Made by a program: the position numbers and the translations under genes
In this document: positions 8,530-15,224 of the stretch, piece by piece
Layout: every line of letters starts with the position of its first letter
Position numbering within the stretch: the first letter of the stretch is position 1
Assembly: GCA_040255445.1 (NCBI GenBank)
Contig: JBDZUZ010000022.1
Span: forward strand, 1 to 31,322
Source of the DNA: JBDZUZ01 sp040255445
GTDB lineage: Bacteria; Planctomycetota; Phycisphaerae; Phycisphaerales; UBA1924
DNA length: 31,322 nucleotides
Direction of reading: 5' to 3'
The notes under the pieces: model-generated
Seen by the model: the letters and a program-made list of their open reading frames with translations, nothing else
What the model was told of the DNA's origin: nothing
The model's database searches: none

Positions 8530-9057
8530 CTATCGCACCGCGGCGATCAGTCGCTCGAAGCGACCGAGCATGTCGTCGAGCAGCTCGCCCGCGAATGTGT
8601 CCCGCAGCCGGTCGCCGTCGAAGGCATCCTCGGTGACGACGACGATCCGCGGCACGATGGTGCACTGGAAGTCGAGCAGCAGCGGGTTCGCGATGCCCAT
8701 CGGGGCCATGTAGCTGCCCCGCCCGCCGGCTGAGGCGAGCAGCCCCACGACCTTGTCGGTCCAGGCGCGACCGGTGAGTTCGATCAGGTTCTTGGCCGCG
8801 GCGGAGCCGTCGTAGTTGTAGATCGGGAACGCGAGCAGCACGCCGTCGGCCGCTTCGATCCGGGTCCGTAGATCGGCGACGCGCGGGTCGGCGTACGACA
8901 TGCCCGCATCGCAGAGGGGGAGGGCGCCGCCGAGGTTCCGCAGGTCGATCGTGTCCAGCGTGTGGCCGCGGCGGGCGAGGCGGTCGGCGGCGACGGCGAG
9001 CAGCCGCCGCGAGCGGCTCTCTTCACGCAGGCTGCACGAGATGGCGGTGATCTTCAT
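8530..9057 (-). CDS. NAD(P)H-dependent FMN reductase family flavoprotein
   Basis: A flavodoxin-like protein of 175 residues. The N-terminal ITAISCSLREESRSRRL matches the phosphate-binding loop of the NADPH-dependent FMN reductase family (usually GSxRxxSxN). LLAFPIYNYDGSAAAKNLIE corresponds to the conserved PxYNxxxxxxLKNxID block. LLASAGGRG sits where the flavin isoalloxazine-binding GxxGG segment is expected. The length is normal for the family. Members reduce flavins, quinones or azo compounds with NAD(P)H in the cytoplasm; the true substrate cannot be inferred. The ATG at 9057 has no obvious Shine-Dalgarno sequence. The gene lies downstream of tRNA-Ser on the same strand. Confidence 0.88.
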   Translation of the reverse strand: MKITAISCSLREESRSRRLLAVAADRLARRGHTLDTIDLRNLGGALPLCDAGMSYADPRVADLRTRIEAADGVLLAFPIYNYDGSAAAKNLIELTGRAWTDKVVGLLASAGGRGSYMAPMGIANPLLLDFQCTIVPRIVVVTEDAFDGDRLRDTFAGELLDDMLGRFERLIAAVR

Positions 9058-9130
9058 GGACCGGCGGGTTCGGTGGGCGCGGCTTCGTGGAGGCGGGCTG
9101 GCCGACGGGAACGACCGGCCGCGACAGAAG

Positions 9131-9217
9131 CGGTGCGTGAGGGATTCGAACCCCCGAGGCCCTTGCGAGCCTACTCGATTTCAAGTCGAGCGCCTTCAAC
9201 CGCTCGGCCAACGCACC
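9131..9217 (-). tRNA. tRNA-Ser (anticodon UGA)
   Basis: Read on the minus strand, the acceptor strands GGTGCGT and ACGCACC pair over seven bases. The D-arm contains GCCGAGCGGTTGAAGGC, and the anticodon stem CTCGA/TCGAG encloses the loop CTTGAAA, giving anticodon TGA (UGA). A long variable arm of the class II type and the T-arm with GGTTCGAATCC follow. The discriminator base is G, as usual for serine tRNAs. CCA is not encoded and must be added enzymatically. Confidence 0.97.
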
Positions 9218-9254
9218 GGATGGGTGTGGCGGCGGAGTGACCCGCCGCGGCCGA

Positions 9255-9260
9255 ACCATA
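9255..9260 (-). promoter_or_regulatory. Possible -10 element for tRNA-Ser
   Basis: On the minus strand TATGGT lies about 37 bases before the tRNA 5' end, placing a start site about 30 bases upstream of the mature tRNA. No convincing -35 element is seen at the usual distance. Confidence 0.3.
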
Positions 9261-9310
9261 GGCGGAAGCCCGAAGGCGGAGGCCTCAACGTGGAGTCCGA
9301 CCGCCGGAAG

Positions 9311-9340
9311 CGCCGCGCCGGCGGTTTGGCCGGCGCGGCG
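9311..9340 (-). terminator. Stem-loop after PEP-CTERM/SGNH gene
   Basis: A perfect 12-base-pair inverted repeat (9311-9322 with 9329-9340) with a six-base loop lies 15 bases past the stop of the gene ending at 9356. No T-tract follows on either strand, so it is either a weak or Rho-assisted terminator or an extragenic palindrome. Confidence 0.5.
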
Positions 9341-9355
9341 TGAGATCAGACTGGA

Positions 9356-10207
9356 TTAGCGGCGGCGGCGTGCCGCGGCGGCAAACCCGCAGAGGCCGGC
9401 GACGGTCGCGACGCCCGGGGCGGGGACGATCGCATCGGAGACGGCGGTAAGCTCCGCCCCGTCGGCCGGGGTCAGGCTCAAGCGAGTCAGCAGCGAGGAA
9501 AGGTCCAGACCGCTGGTCGGCTGGTTGTAGATAGTCGAGTAGAGGACCAGGCCGGCGAGAAGCGAGCCGCGGTTGTTGGCGTGGTAGAGGTCGCCCCCGT
9601 GCAGGTTGTTCCAGTTGGTCGACTGCCAGGCCGTACCCACCGGGGCGCGGGCCGCGGTGCCGGCCCCGCGTGCGGCGTTGATGTCGGCGGTGGAGAGCAT
9701 GTAGCCGTTGGTCACCTCGGCCTGCATCTCGTTCGGGCCGCCGGGGAAGACGGGGTTGGGGCCGGTGAAATAGGAGTGGCCGGGGGCACGGGCCCAGGTC
9801 TCGTACATCACCGCGTTGACGCCCGGGCTATGAGCGCGCACGACGTCGAAGAGCGCGAGCGCGCTGGTGCGGTGCGCCTGGGTGCTTCCCAGGCGGGTCG
9901 GCTGCGTGGAGTAATCCTGCAGGACGACGAAGTCCCAGTTCTGGCCGGGCGGGATGCCGGTGGTGATTACCGCGGTGTTGACCTGGAGGTGCTGCTCGAG
10001 GCTCCAGCCGCCGATGGCCGCGCTGCGGACATACGGCGTGGGCTGGCCCGCGGCGGTGGCGATATCGCGGACGATGTTCTGGACGCCGCCGGAGCCCTGC
10101 GTGAAGCTGTTGCCGTAAAAGAGGATATTGAGCTGCGCGGACGCGGCGGTGGCGGTCACGAGGATTGCGCCGGCGGTCGCGAGGATGGTGGTGAACGTGC
10201 ACTTCAT
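9356..10207 (-). CDS. Exported SGNH/GDSL-hydrolase-like protein with PEP-CTERM tail
   Basis: The protein has 283 residues. A signal peptide probably ends at ASA-Q24. It is followed by an SGNH block I (FYGNSFTQG, candidate nucleophile Ser34), a conserved VVLQDYS segment (near residue 95-100) and a block V motif DLYH (Asp206, His209) that would complete the catalytic triad. The C-terminus VPAPG, hydrophobic helix, RRRR is a PEP-CTERM-type sorting signal, here PAP rather than PEP. SGNH enzymes in secreted settings are often carbohydrate esterases or lipases; esterase activity here is inferred. It follows the other PEP-CTERM gene by 54 bases on the same strand, probably as one operon, and ends before a strong hairpin. 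Confidence 0.8.
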   Translation of the reverse strand: MKCTFTTILATAGAILVTATAASAQLNILFYGNSFTQGSGGVQNIVRDIATAAGQPTPYVRSAAIGGWSLEQHLQVNTAVITTGIPPGQNWDFVVLQDYSTQPTRLGSTQAHRTSALALFDVVRAHSPGVNAVMYETWARAPGHSYFTGPNPVFPGGPNEMQAEVTNGYMLSTADINAARGAGTAARAPVGTAWQSTNWNNLHGGDLYHANNRGSLLAGLVLYSTIYNQPTSGLDLSSLLTRLSLTPADGAELTAVSDAIVPAPGVATVAGLCGFAAAARRRR

Positions 10208-10261
10208 GGGTGTTTCTCGCTCTCGTGTGTGTTGAACGGATGAACGGAGTCAGCGGGGTTC

Positions 10262-10960
10262 TCAGCGGCGACGGCGGCCGGCGAGCCCGAGTCCGACGAG
10301 AGCGAGTGCGGCAGCGCCAGCAGGGGCGGGCACCGGGTTGATGGTCATGACGCCCAGGTAGTAGAAGCGGTTCGCGCTGGTGTTGTTGGCGCCGGCGGTC
10401 ACATCGACCGTGATCGTGCCATTGGCGGTGGGCGCGATGCCGTTGACGAAGGCCATCTCGCTGCTGTTGTTGGCGGTGTTGAGCAGGCCCACGCCGTTGT
10501 TCGCGCCCGTCACCGTGTAGCTGGTCTCGCGGTTGTCGCCGACGCCCATGCGCGAGCCGAAGAAGCCAAAGTCGTAGGTGAGGGCGGGGTTGAGGCCGGT
10601 GATGGTGAGCTGGGCCTGGGGAGCGGTGTTGCCGCCGAAGTCGACCAGGTTGCCGAAGAGGTTGTCGCGGGTGGCGACGCCGGGGAGGCCCGCGGCCGCG
10701 CCGCCGGGCGTCGTGGTACCGTTCTGGTTGGAGCCGGGCCAGAAGGGGGCGGTGACCTGGACAGCGATGCCGGTGGCGGCGCCGGTCTCGTCGATCGAGT
10801 TGAAGATCGGCTCGGCCAGGTGCGAGAAGTTGTTCCAGTTGCCCGGGGTGGGGGTGGACTGGTCGCCGAAGTCGTAGCGGATGACGTTGGCGAGGGCGGG
10901 CGCGGCGGCGGTCAGGGCGAGCGCGCAGGACAGCAAAGCAACATTGGTGGCGTGACGCAT
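10262..10960 (-). CDS. Exported PEP-CTERM protein, unknown function
   Basis: The protein has 232 residues. The signal peptide has hydrophobic core ALLSCALALTAAA and likely cleaves at ALA-N. The body is rich in Asn, Thr, Gly and aromatic residues in short beta-strand-like segments (LTITGLNPALTYDFGFFGSR, FYYLGVMTINPV), suggesting a beta-sandwich possibly related to carbohydrate-binding modules; this fold is inferred only. The tail VPAPAG, hydrophobic helix, GRRRR is a PEP-CTERM sorting signal. The ATG at 10960 is chosen because GAGGAGA precedes it by eight bases; upstream in-frame starts would lengthen the signal peptide implausibly. A LacI-family-like operator lies about 100 bases upstream, and the SGNH-like gene follows. 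Confidence 0.8.
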   Translation of the reverse strand: MRHATNVALLSCALALTAAAPALANVIRYDFGDQSTPTPGNWNNFSHLAEPIFNSIDETGAATGIAVQVTAPFWPGSNQNGTTTPGGAAAGLPGVATRDNLFGNLVDFGGNTAPQAQLTITGLNPALTYDFGFFGSRMGVGDNRETSYTVTGANNGVGLLNTANNSSEMAFVNGIAPTANGTITVDVTAGANNTSANRFYYLGVMTINPVPAPAGAAALALVGLGLAGRRRR

Positions 10961-11057
10961 ATCTTGTCTCCTCATTAGAAAGCGAATGGAACAACCGTGC
11001 CGGGCGAGCGGAAATCGCCGGCGTCGGTGACGGAGGGAACGAACCAGATTGTCCGCT

Positions 11058-11071
11058 TGTAACCGTTTACA
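11058..11071. promoter_or_regulatory. Candidate LacI-family operator
   Basis: Read on the minus strand, TGTAAACGGTTACA is a near-perfect 14-base palindrome (12 of 14 positions symmetric) with the central CG and TGTAAnC arms typical of LacI/GalR-family operators. It is AT-richer than its surroundings. It lies about 97 bases before the ATG of the PEP-CTERM gene at 10960, which it would regulate, probably in response to a sugar. No LacI-type repressor gene is in the window. Confidence 0.5.
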
Positions 11072-11163
11072 GGGACACATCGACGGAACAAGGCGGGATC
11101 CTGCCAGACTACCCGCGGGCCCGACGGTTCGTCAAGTCGATTGATCAGCTTTGGTTAGAAATG

Positions 11164-11184
11164 GGGCCGGGCGGTCACCGGCCC
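11164..11184 (-). terminator. Weak terminator overlapping stop of receiver gene
   Basis: A seven-base GC-only stem (11164-11170 with 11178-11184) forms around the stop codon of the receiver gene. On the minus strand it is followed by ATTTCT, a short T-rich run. Its fit to an intrinsic terminator is only moderate. Confidence 0.4.
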
Positions 11185-11570
11185 AGGACGCCGCGCAGGC
11201 TGGTCCGCAGCTCCTCGGCGTTGACCGGCTTCTTGAGGCACGGCATCGACCGGAACTCGGGGGGGAAGACCGATTCGCCCGCGTGCCCGGTCATGAAGAT
11301 GAACGGCACGCCCGCCTCCAGCAGCTCGCGGGCGAAGGGGAAGACATCGCCCTCGTCCAATGACACATCGAGCACGGCGGCGTCGGGTCGCTCGCGATGG
11401 AGGAACCCCAGCGCGCTCTGGACAGATGCGGCGGGTCCGAGCACTCGGGCGCCCGCGTGCTCGAGCATGTCGCGCACCTCTTCCGCGACGAGGAACCAGT
11501 CCTCGACGATCAGAACAGAGAGGCCCTGCAGCCCGTCCGCGTGAGCGTTTGGCGCGGGCTGGCTACGCAT
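11175..11570 (-). CDS. Single-domain response regulator (receiver)
   Basis: The protein has 131 residues and consists of one CheY-like receiver domain without an output domain. The acidic pocket (E23, D24), phosphoacceptor D68 in AVLDVSLDEGD, T94 in PFIFMTGHA and K114 in CLKKP are all present, so it should be phosphorylatable. The PFIFMTGH block resembles the FATGUY class of stand-alone receivers often paired with HWE kinases. The ATG at 11570 overlaps the last eight bases of the HWE kinase gene, so the two are co-translated and probably cognate. It could be a phosphate sink, a shuttle in a relay, or a protein-binding switch. Confidence 0.88.
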   Translation of the reverse strand: MRSQPAPNAHADGLQGLSVLIVEDWFLVAEEVRDMLEHAGARVLGPAASVQSALGFLHRERPDAAVLDVSLDEGDVFPFARELLEAGVPFIFMTGHAGESVFPPEFRSMPCLKKPVNAEELRTSLRGVLGR

Positions 11571-14031
11571 GGACCTCCTCGGGGCTCCAGTTGCGCCCGC
11601 CCGCGTAGTCCTCGCGACGGATCGGTATGGAGATCCGGCACTCGAGGCCGTTGGGCTTGAAGACCATGCTGCAGCGGCCGCCCAGCTCGTAGGCGAGGCC
11701 TTGCTCGAGCAGTCGGCGCCCGAAGCCGATCGTTTCGGGCATCGATACCGGATCCACGCCGCGTTCGGTCCAGAGCAATTCGAGTCGCGGCTCGCCATCG
11801 CTTTCGGCGACCGTCCATGCGACGTTGAGCCGCCCGCGCGGGTGGGCGAGCGAGCCGTGCCGCGCCGCGTTGGTGGTGAGTTCGTGCAGCCCGAGGGCGA
11901 GCGTGAGAGAGCGCTTGGGGCTCAGCTGCACGGACGGCCCGCTGACCTCGACGCGCGGCGGATCTTCGGTCAGGTATGTAGCCAGGGTGCGGCGGGTGAT
12001 GTCGCGGACATCCGCGCCCTCCCACATCGTGTCGCTGAGCACACCGTGGATCGCCGCGAGCGACTCGATGCGGCCCTGGAACGCGCGGAGCGCTTCGCGG
12101 CTGTCGCGCCTGCCGGTGAAGCTCTGGGTGGCGATCGAGAGCACCGTCGCCAGCGTGTTCTTGACGCGGTGGTTGAGTTCGGCCATGAGCATCCGCTGAT
12201 GCTCCTCGGCCCGCTTGCGCGAGGTGATGTCCATCAGAGCGCCGAGCATGCGGAGCGGGCGGCCGGCGGCGTCGCGGATGACCTCGCCGCGGGCGGCGAT
12301 CCAGCGGACCTCGCCGTCGGGCCCGAACGCGCGGTACTCGATGTAGTGCTCGCCGCCGTCTTCCTGCGCCCGGGCGAGCTTGACGGTGAGCAGATCGCGG
12401 TCGTCGGGGTGGATGCGATCGATGAGCTCGGGGATCGACCGCACCGTGCGGCGGGTATCGAAACCGTGGAGCGCATCGACCGAGTCGGAGAGGCGGACTT
12501 CGTTGCGGAGGAAGTCGAACTCCCAGGTGCCCATGTGCCCGGCCTTGAGCGCCATCCGCAGACGGGCTTCGCTGTAGCGGCGGTCGAGCTCGTTGAGCTT
12601 GTCCTGGGTCATGTCCGTGCAGGCGCCGATCAGGAGCGGCTCGCCGCCGACCTGATCGACGCGGCCCTTGGCGACAAGCCAGCGTTCCTTGCCGTCGGGG
12701 CGCACGACGCGGAACTCGACATCGAGCTCGCTGGTCCAGGCGCGGGTCGCCTGGAGCGCGGCGAGGAACGCCGAGCGGTCCGAGGGCGCCACGCGCGTCA
12801 GCACGCCGCTGATATCGACCGGGGGCGCATCGAAGCCGAACAGGCGAAGCAGGCTCTCGTCCATCTCGATCCGCCGCGATCGGAGTTCGATGCGGAATGT
12901 CCCGGTGGTGGAGGCGAGCAGCGAAGCGCGCAAACGCTCGCGGCTCTCGCGGAGCGCGTTCTGCGACCGCATCAGTTCGGAAGCGGAGCGCTCCGCCGCG
13001 AGCTTCGCCCGGGACTGCGACCAGGTGATGAATGCGAGGAAGAAGCTGGTGAGGAGCCCCGCCCCGGCGAAGAACCACGCGTTCTGCGTCGCGGTTGCGC
13101 CCTCCAGGCCAGAGGCGCTGGTGACCCGCAGCGTCCAGGCCCGGCCGCCGACGTCGATGCGGAATGTCTCGGAGGGGTTCTGGCTCGGGGGTCGGGGCGC
13201 CGCGGGATAGATCCGAGCGCCGGGATCGACGGTGGTTCCCTCGAAGATCTCGACCGCCAGCAGCGAACGGGCCCGCTCGTCGAGGATCGAGTTGACAAGC
13301 GTATGGAGGCGGAAGGGGCTGTACGCGAAGCCGATGAGCCGCTCGCGGCGTCCCTCAAGCGTCGGCGGCGTCACCCCGCCGCGGTAGACGGGGATGTAGA
13401 CCAGGAAGCCCGGCTGGGTTCCGTCGGTGAGTTCCTGGACGAGCGTGACGCGCCCGGACGCCGCGGGAAGGCCGGTGTCGCGTGCTCTCTCCATCGCGGC
13501 GCGGCGGACCGGCTCGGAGAACATGTTGTACCCAAGCGCGGCGGTGTTGCGCTCGTCGGTCGGCTCGAGGTAGAGGATCGTGTGCAGATCGGTAGCGCCC
13601 TCGACCGGCCAGATGCGGAAGGCGGCCGCGCCCTCATCGCGACGCAGTCCCTCGACGGTCGCGATGTGCTCGGCGTCGACCTTCAGAGAGAAGCCGATCC
13701 CCTGCATCTCGGGGTGCAGGTCATGGAGCGGAAGTCGGTTGACGAACGCGGCAAAGCTCTGAGCGTCGAGCGATTCGGCGGCGCCGATGTACGCGGCGGT
13801 AGCGCTGATGTAGGCCTGGTAGGTCTGCAGCCTGCTGTCGATGGTGGTGACAGTCTGGCGGGCGTAGACCTCGAAGCGGGCGCTGTCCTTGTCCCGCGCG
13901 GCGGACCAGAGTTGGTGCGCTACCACCGCCGTGGCGATGACGCCGACGACGAGCACGAACCATGGCGCCCACGACCGACCGGCGGCCGCCCGATCGGGGG
14001 CATCAGTTTCGAAGAACAGATCCGCCATCAT
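11563..14031 (-). CDS. CHASE-PAS-PAS HWE-type sensor histidine kinase
   Basis: A membrane sensor of 822 residues from the ATG at 14031. Domains in order: a first membrane helix (around residues 22-42), an extracytoplasmic CHASE-like domain (with HPEMQGIGFSLKVDAEH and GFAYSPFR), and a second membrane helix near residue 330. A coiled-coil linker, two PAS folds of the PAS_3 kind (VEFRVVRPDGKERWLVAKGRV and IEYRAFGPDGEVRWIAARGEV) and the kinase core follow. The phosphoacceptor is His621 in ELNHRVKNTLA; the N-box HELTTNAARHG and a WTE motif (LLWTERG) identify the HWE family. CHASE domains sense small extracellular ligands; the ligand is unknown. There is no strong Shine-Dalgarno sequence, and M14028 or the upstream 14073 start remain possible. 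The receiver gene overlaps its 3' end. Confidence 0.9.
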   Translation of the reverse strand: MMADLFFETDAPDRAAAGRSWAPWFVLVVGVIATAVVAHQLWSAARDKDSARFEVYARQTVTTIDSRLQTYQAYISATAAYIGAAESLDAQSFAAFVNRLPLHDLHPEMQGIGFSLKVDAEHIATVEGLRRDEGAAAFRIWPVEGATDLHTILYLEPTDERNTAALGYNMFSEPVRRAAMERARDTGLPAASGRVTLVQELTDGTQPGFLVYIPVYRGGVTPPTLEGRRERLIGFAYSPFRLHTLVNSILDERARSLLAVEIFEGTTVDPGARIYPAAPRPPSQNPSETFRIDVGGRAWTLRVTSASGLEGATATQNAWFFAGAGLLTSFFLAFITWSQSRAKLAAERSASELMRSQNALRESRERLRASLLASTTGTFRIELRSRRIEMDESLLRLFGFDAPPVDISGVLTRVAPSDRSAFLAALQATRAWTSELDVEFRVVRPDGKERWLVAKGRVDQVGGEPLLIGACTDMTQDKLNELDRRYSEARLRMALKAGHMGTWEFDFLRNEVRLSDSVDALHGFDTRRTVRSIPELIDRIHPDDRDLLTVKLARAQEDGGEHYIEYRAFGPDGEVRWIAARGEVIRDAAGRPLRMLGALMDITSRKRAEEHQRMLMAELNHRVKNTLATVLSIATQSFTGRRDSREALRAFQGRIESLAAIHGVLSDTMWEGADVRDITRRTLATYLTEDPPRVEVSGPSVQLSPKRSLTLALGLHELTTNAARHGSLAHPRGRLNVAWTVAESDGEPRLELLWTERGVDPVSMPETIGFGRRLLEQGLAYELGGRCSMVFKPNGLECRISIPIRREDYAGGRNWSPEEVHA

Positions 14032-14152
14032 CCGGGTCTCACACGACTGAAGCACTCCCACCCCGGAACCCAAAGCGGAGTATAAAGAGAAGCCGCGTGG
14101 GCCCCTTGGCGAGGCCCAGCGAATGAATCACGGTTCATGCAGGAGTCCGGGC

Positions 14153-14773
14153 ATGACAACACCTCTCGAAGCACGCCTGGACTCGATCAGCCTCGCCGCC
14201 CGCTGCTTTGCCCACGACCTTGGCAACCTGATGCTCCCTCAGGCCGACGCCTTTACCCAGATTGCCAGTGTCCCGGGCCTCACCGACCGTCAGCGGCGGC
14301 TGTGCGGCATGGTCAGCCCCGTCGTCGAGGAGATGAGCACCCTGCGCGATCTGCTTGAGAACGTCATCGACCGACCGCGGGAGGTTCCTGAAGCGGGGCT
14401 GGATCTCGCGACGTGGTGGCGCGGATCGGTCCGGATCATCCGGCCGCTGATCCCCGGCCGCCCCGCGCTGCGATCGCAGTTCGAGGATGGGGTGCCGCGG
14501 GTCGCAGTGGCCGGTCCGACATTGGGCCGGGCGCTGCTCGCGACTCTGCTGGACGCGGCGGACCACAGTGGGCTCGCGGATGAACTCGCGCTGGTCGCCC
14601 GGCCGGACGCGAGAGGGGCGGGCGGGGCGGAGCTACGCATATCGGGCCTTGATGGAGAGCGTGGCGACGGCGAGGGGGTGTCTCTCGCGGATCGCCTGCT
14701 TGGCGCGGTCGGCGGCGGGTGCTCGATGGCGGAGAATGAGCTCTGCTTCATTCTGCCGAAGCACGAGCCGTGA
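14153..14773 (+). CDS. Histidine-phosphotransferase-like protein (degenerate kinase core)
   Basis: A soluble protein of 206 residues. The N-terminal helix has an H-box-like FAHDLGNLMLP (His21), resembling dimerisation/phosphotransfer helices of histidine kinases. A second helix (VVEEMSTLRDLLENVI) and an alpha/beta region follow. The latter looks like a reduced ATPase fold, with GPTLGRALLATLLDAADHS where an N-box would be but without clear Asn or G1/G2 motifs. This layout resembles ChpT-type phosphotransferases, which take phosphate from one receiver and pass it to another. That role is inferred from shape and from its position between a kinase and two receivers. AGGAG nine bases before the ATG at 14153 favours this start over 14123. 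Its 3' end overlaps the convergent receiver gene by 26 bases. Confidence 0.65.
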   Translation: MTTPLEARLDSISLAARCFAHDLGNLMLPQADAFTQIASVPGLTDRQRRLCGMVSPVVEEMSTLRDLLENVIDRPREVPEAGLDLATWWRGSVRIIRPLIPGRPALRSQFEDGVPRVAVAGPTLGRALLATLLDAADHSGLADELALVARPDARGAGGAELRISGLDGERGDGEGVSLADRLLGAVGGGCSMAENELCFILPKHEP

Positions 14774-15173
14774 GCGCGCGGCGGATCGCGGCGGCCAGCG
14801 CCTGTTCGCCGAAGGGCTTGGCGATCTCCACGGATCCGTCCGGCCGCGAGCGGATCTCGGCGCCGAACCCGGTCATCAAGACCGTGGCGACACCGCCGCG
14901 ACGAAGCTCGGATGCGAAGGCAACGCCATCGCCGGTTTCGAGTTGCGTGTCAATCAGCGCCACGCCGATCGATCGAGACCCGAGCTGCGCCCGCGCATCT
15001 TCGATCTCGCTGCACGGGCCCGCGATGCGGCAACCGAGCGCGTGCACCATGGTTGAGAGCAGGTCGGCGACCGAGCACTGATCTTCGACGATGAGGACAC
15101 GCTGCCCGGCCAGGTCGTGCGGGAGTGCGGGGGCGGCGACTTCGAACGGCGCTTTCGCAGGTGTAGTTTCCAT
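14748..15173 (-). CDS. Single-domain response regulator (receiver)
   Basis: The protein has 141 residues: a 23-residue polar N-terminal extension and one receiver domain. The conserved set is present: E30/D31, phosphoacceptor D75 in ALIDTQLETGDG, T101 in VLMTGFG and K119 in EIAKPFG. The VLMTGF block resembles that of the receiver at 11175. There is no output domain. GGGAG about eight bases before the ATG serves as ribosome-binding site, and a 13-base direct repeat lies just upstream. It runs convergently into the phosphotransferase-like gene with a 26-base tail-to-tail overlap, and could be that protein's second partner. Confidence 0.88.
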   Translation of the reverse strand: METTPAKAPFEVAAPALPHDLAGQRVLIVEDQCSVADLLSTMVHALGCRIAGPCSEIEDARAQLGSRSIGVALIDTQLETGDGVAFASELRRGGVATVLMTGFGAEIRSRPDGSVEIAKPFGEQALAAAIRRALTARASAE

Positions 15174-15193
15174 GGGGAAGACTCCCGCCTCTA

Positions 15194-15220
15194 CTTGCTG
15201 CGAGCTGCTTGCTGCGAGCT
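15194..15220. repeat. Direct repeat upstream of receiver gene
   Basis: Two exact copies of CTTGCTGCGAGCT (15194-15206 and 15208-15220) separated by a single G, period 14. They fill most of the 51-base gap between the receiver start at 15173 and the SDR stop at 15225. They could be paired regulator sites for the receiver gene. Confidence 0.7.
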
Positions 15221-15224
15221 CGGA

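Noticed and set aside
9356..10960. The PEP-CTERM pair as a sortase/LPXTG system
   Set aside because: Both tails are VPAP-helix-RRRR without an LPXTG motif.
14082..14087. TATAAA upstream of the phosphotransferase-like gene as a -10 box
   Set aside because: It lacks the final T of a TANNNT hexamer and has no -35 partner; an ECF-type reading from the GGAAC further upstream also lacks a matching -10.
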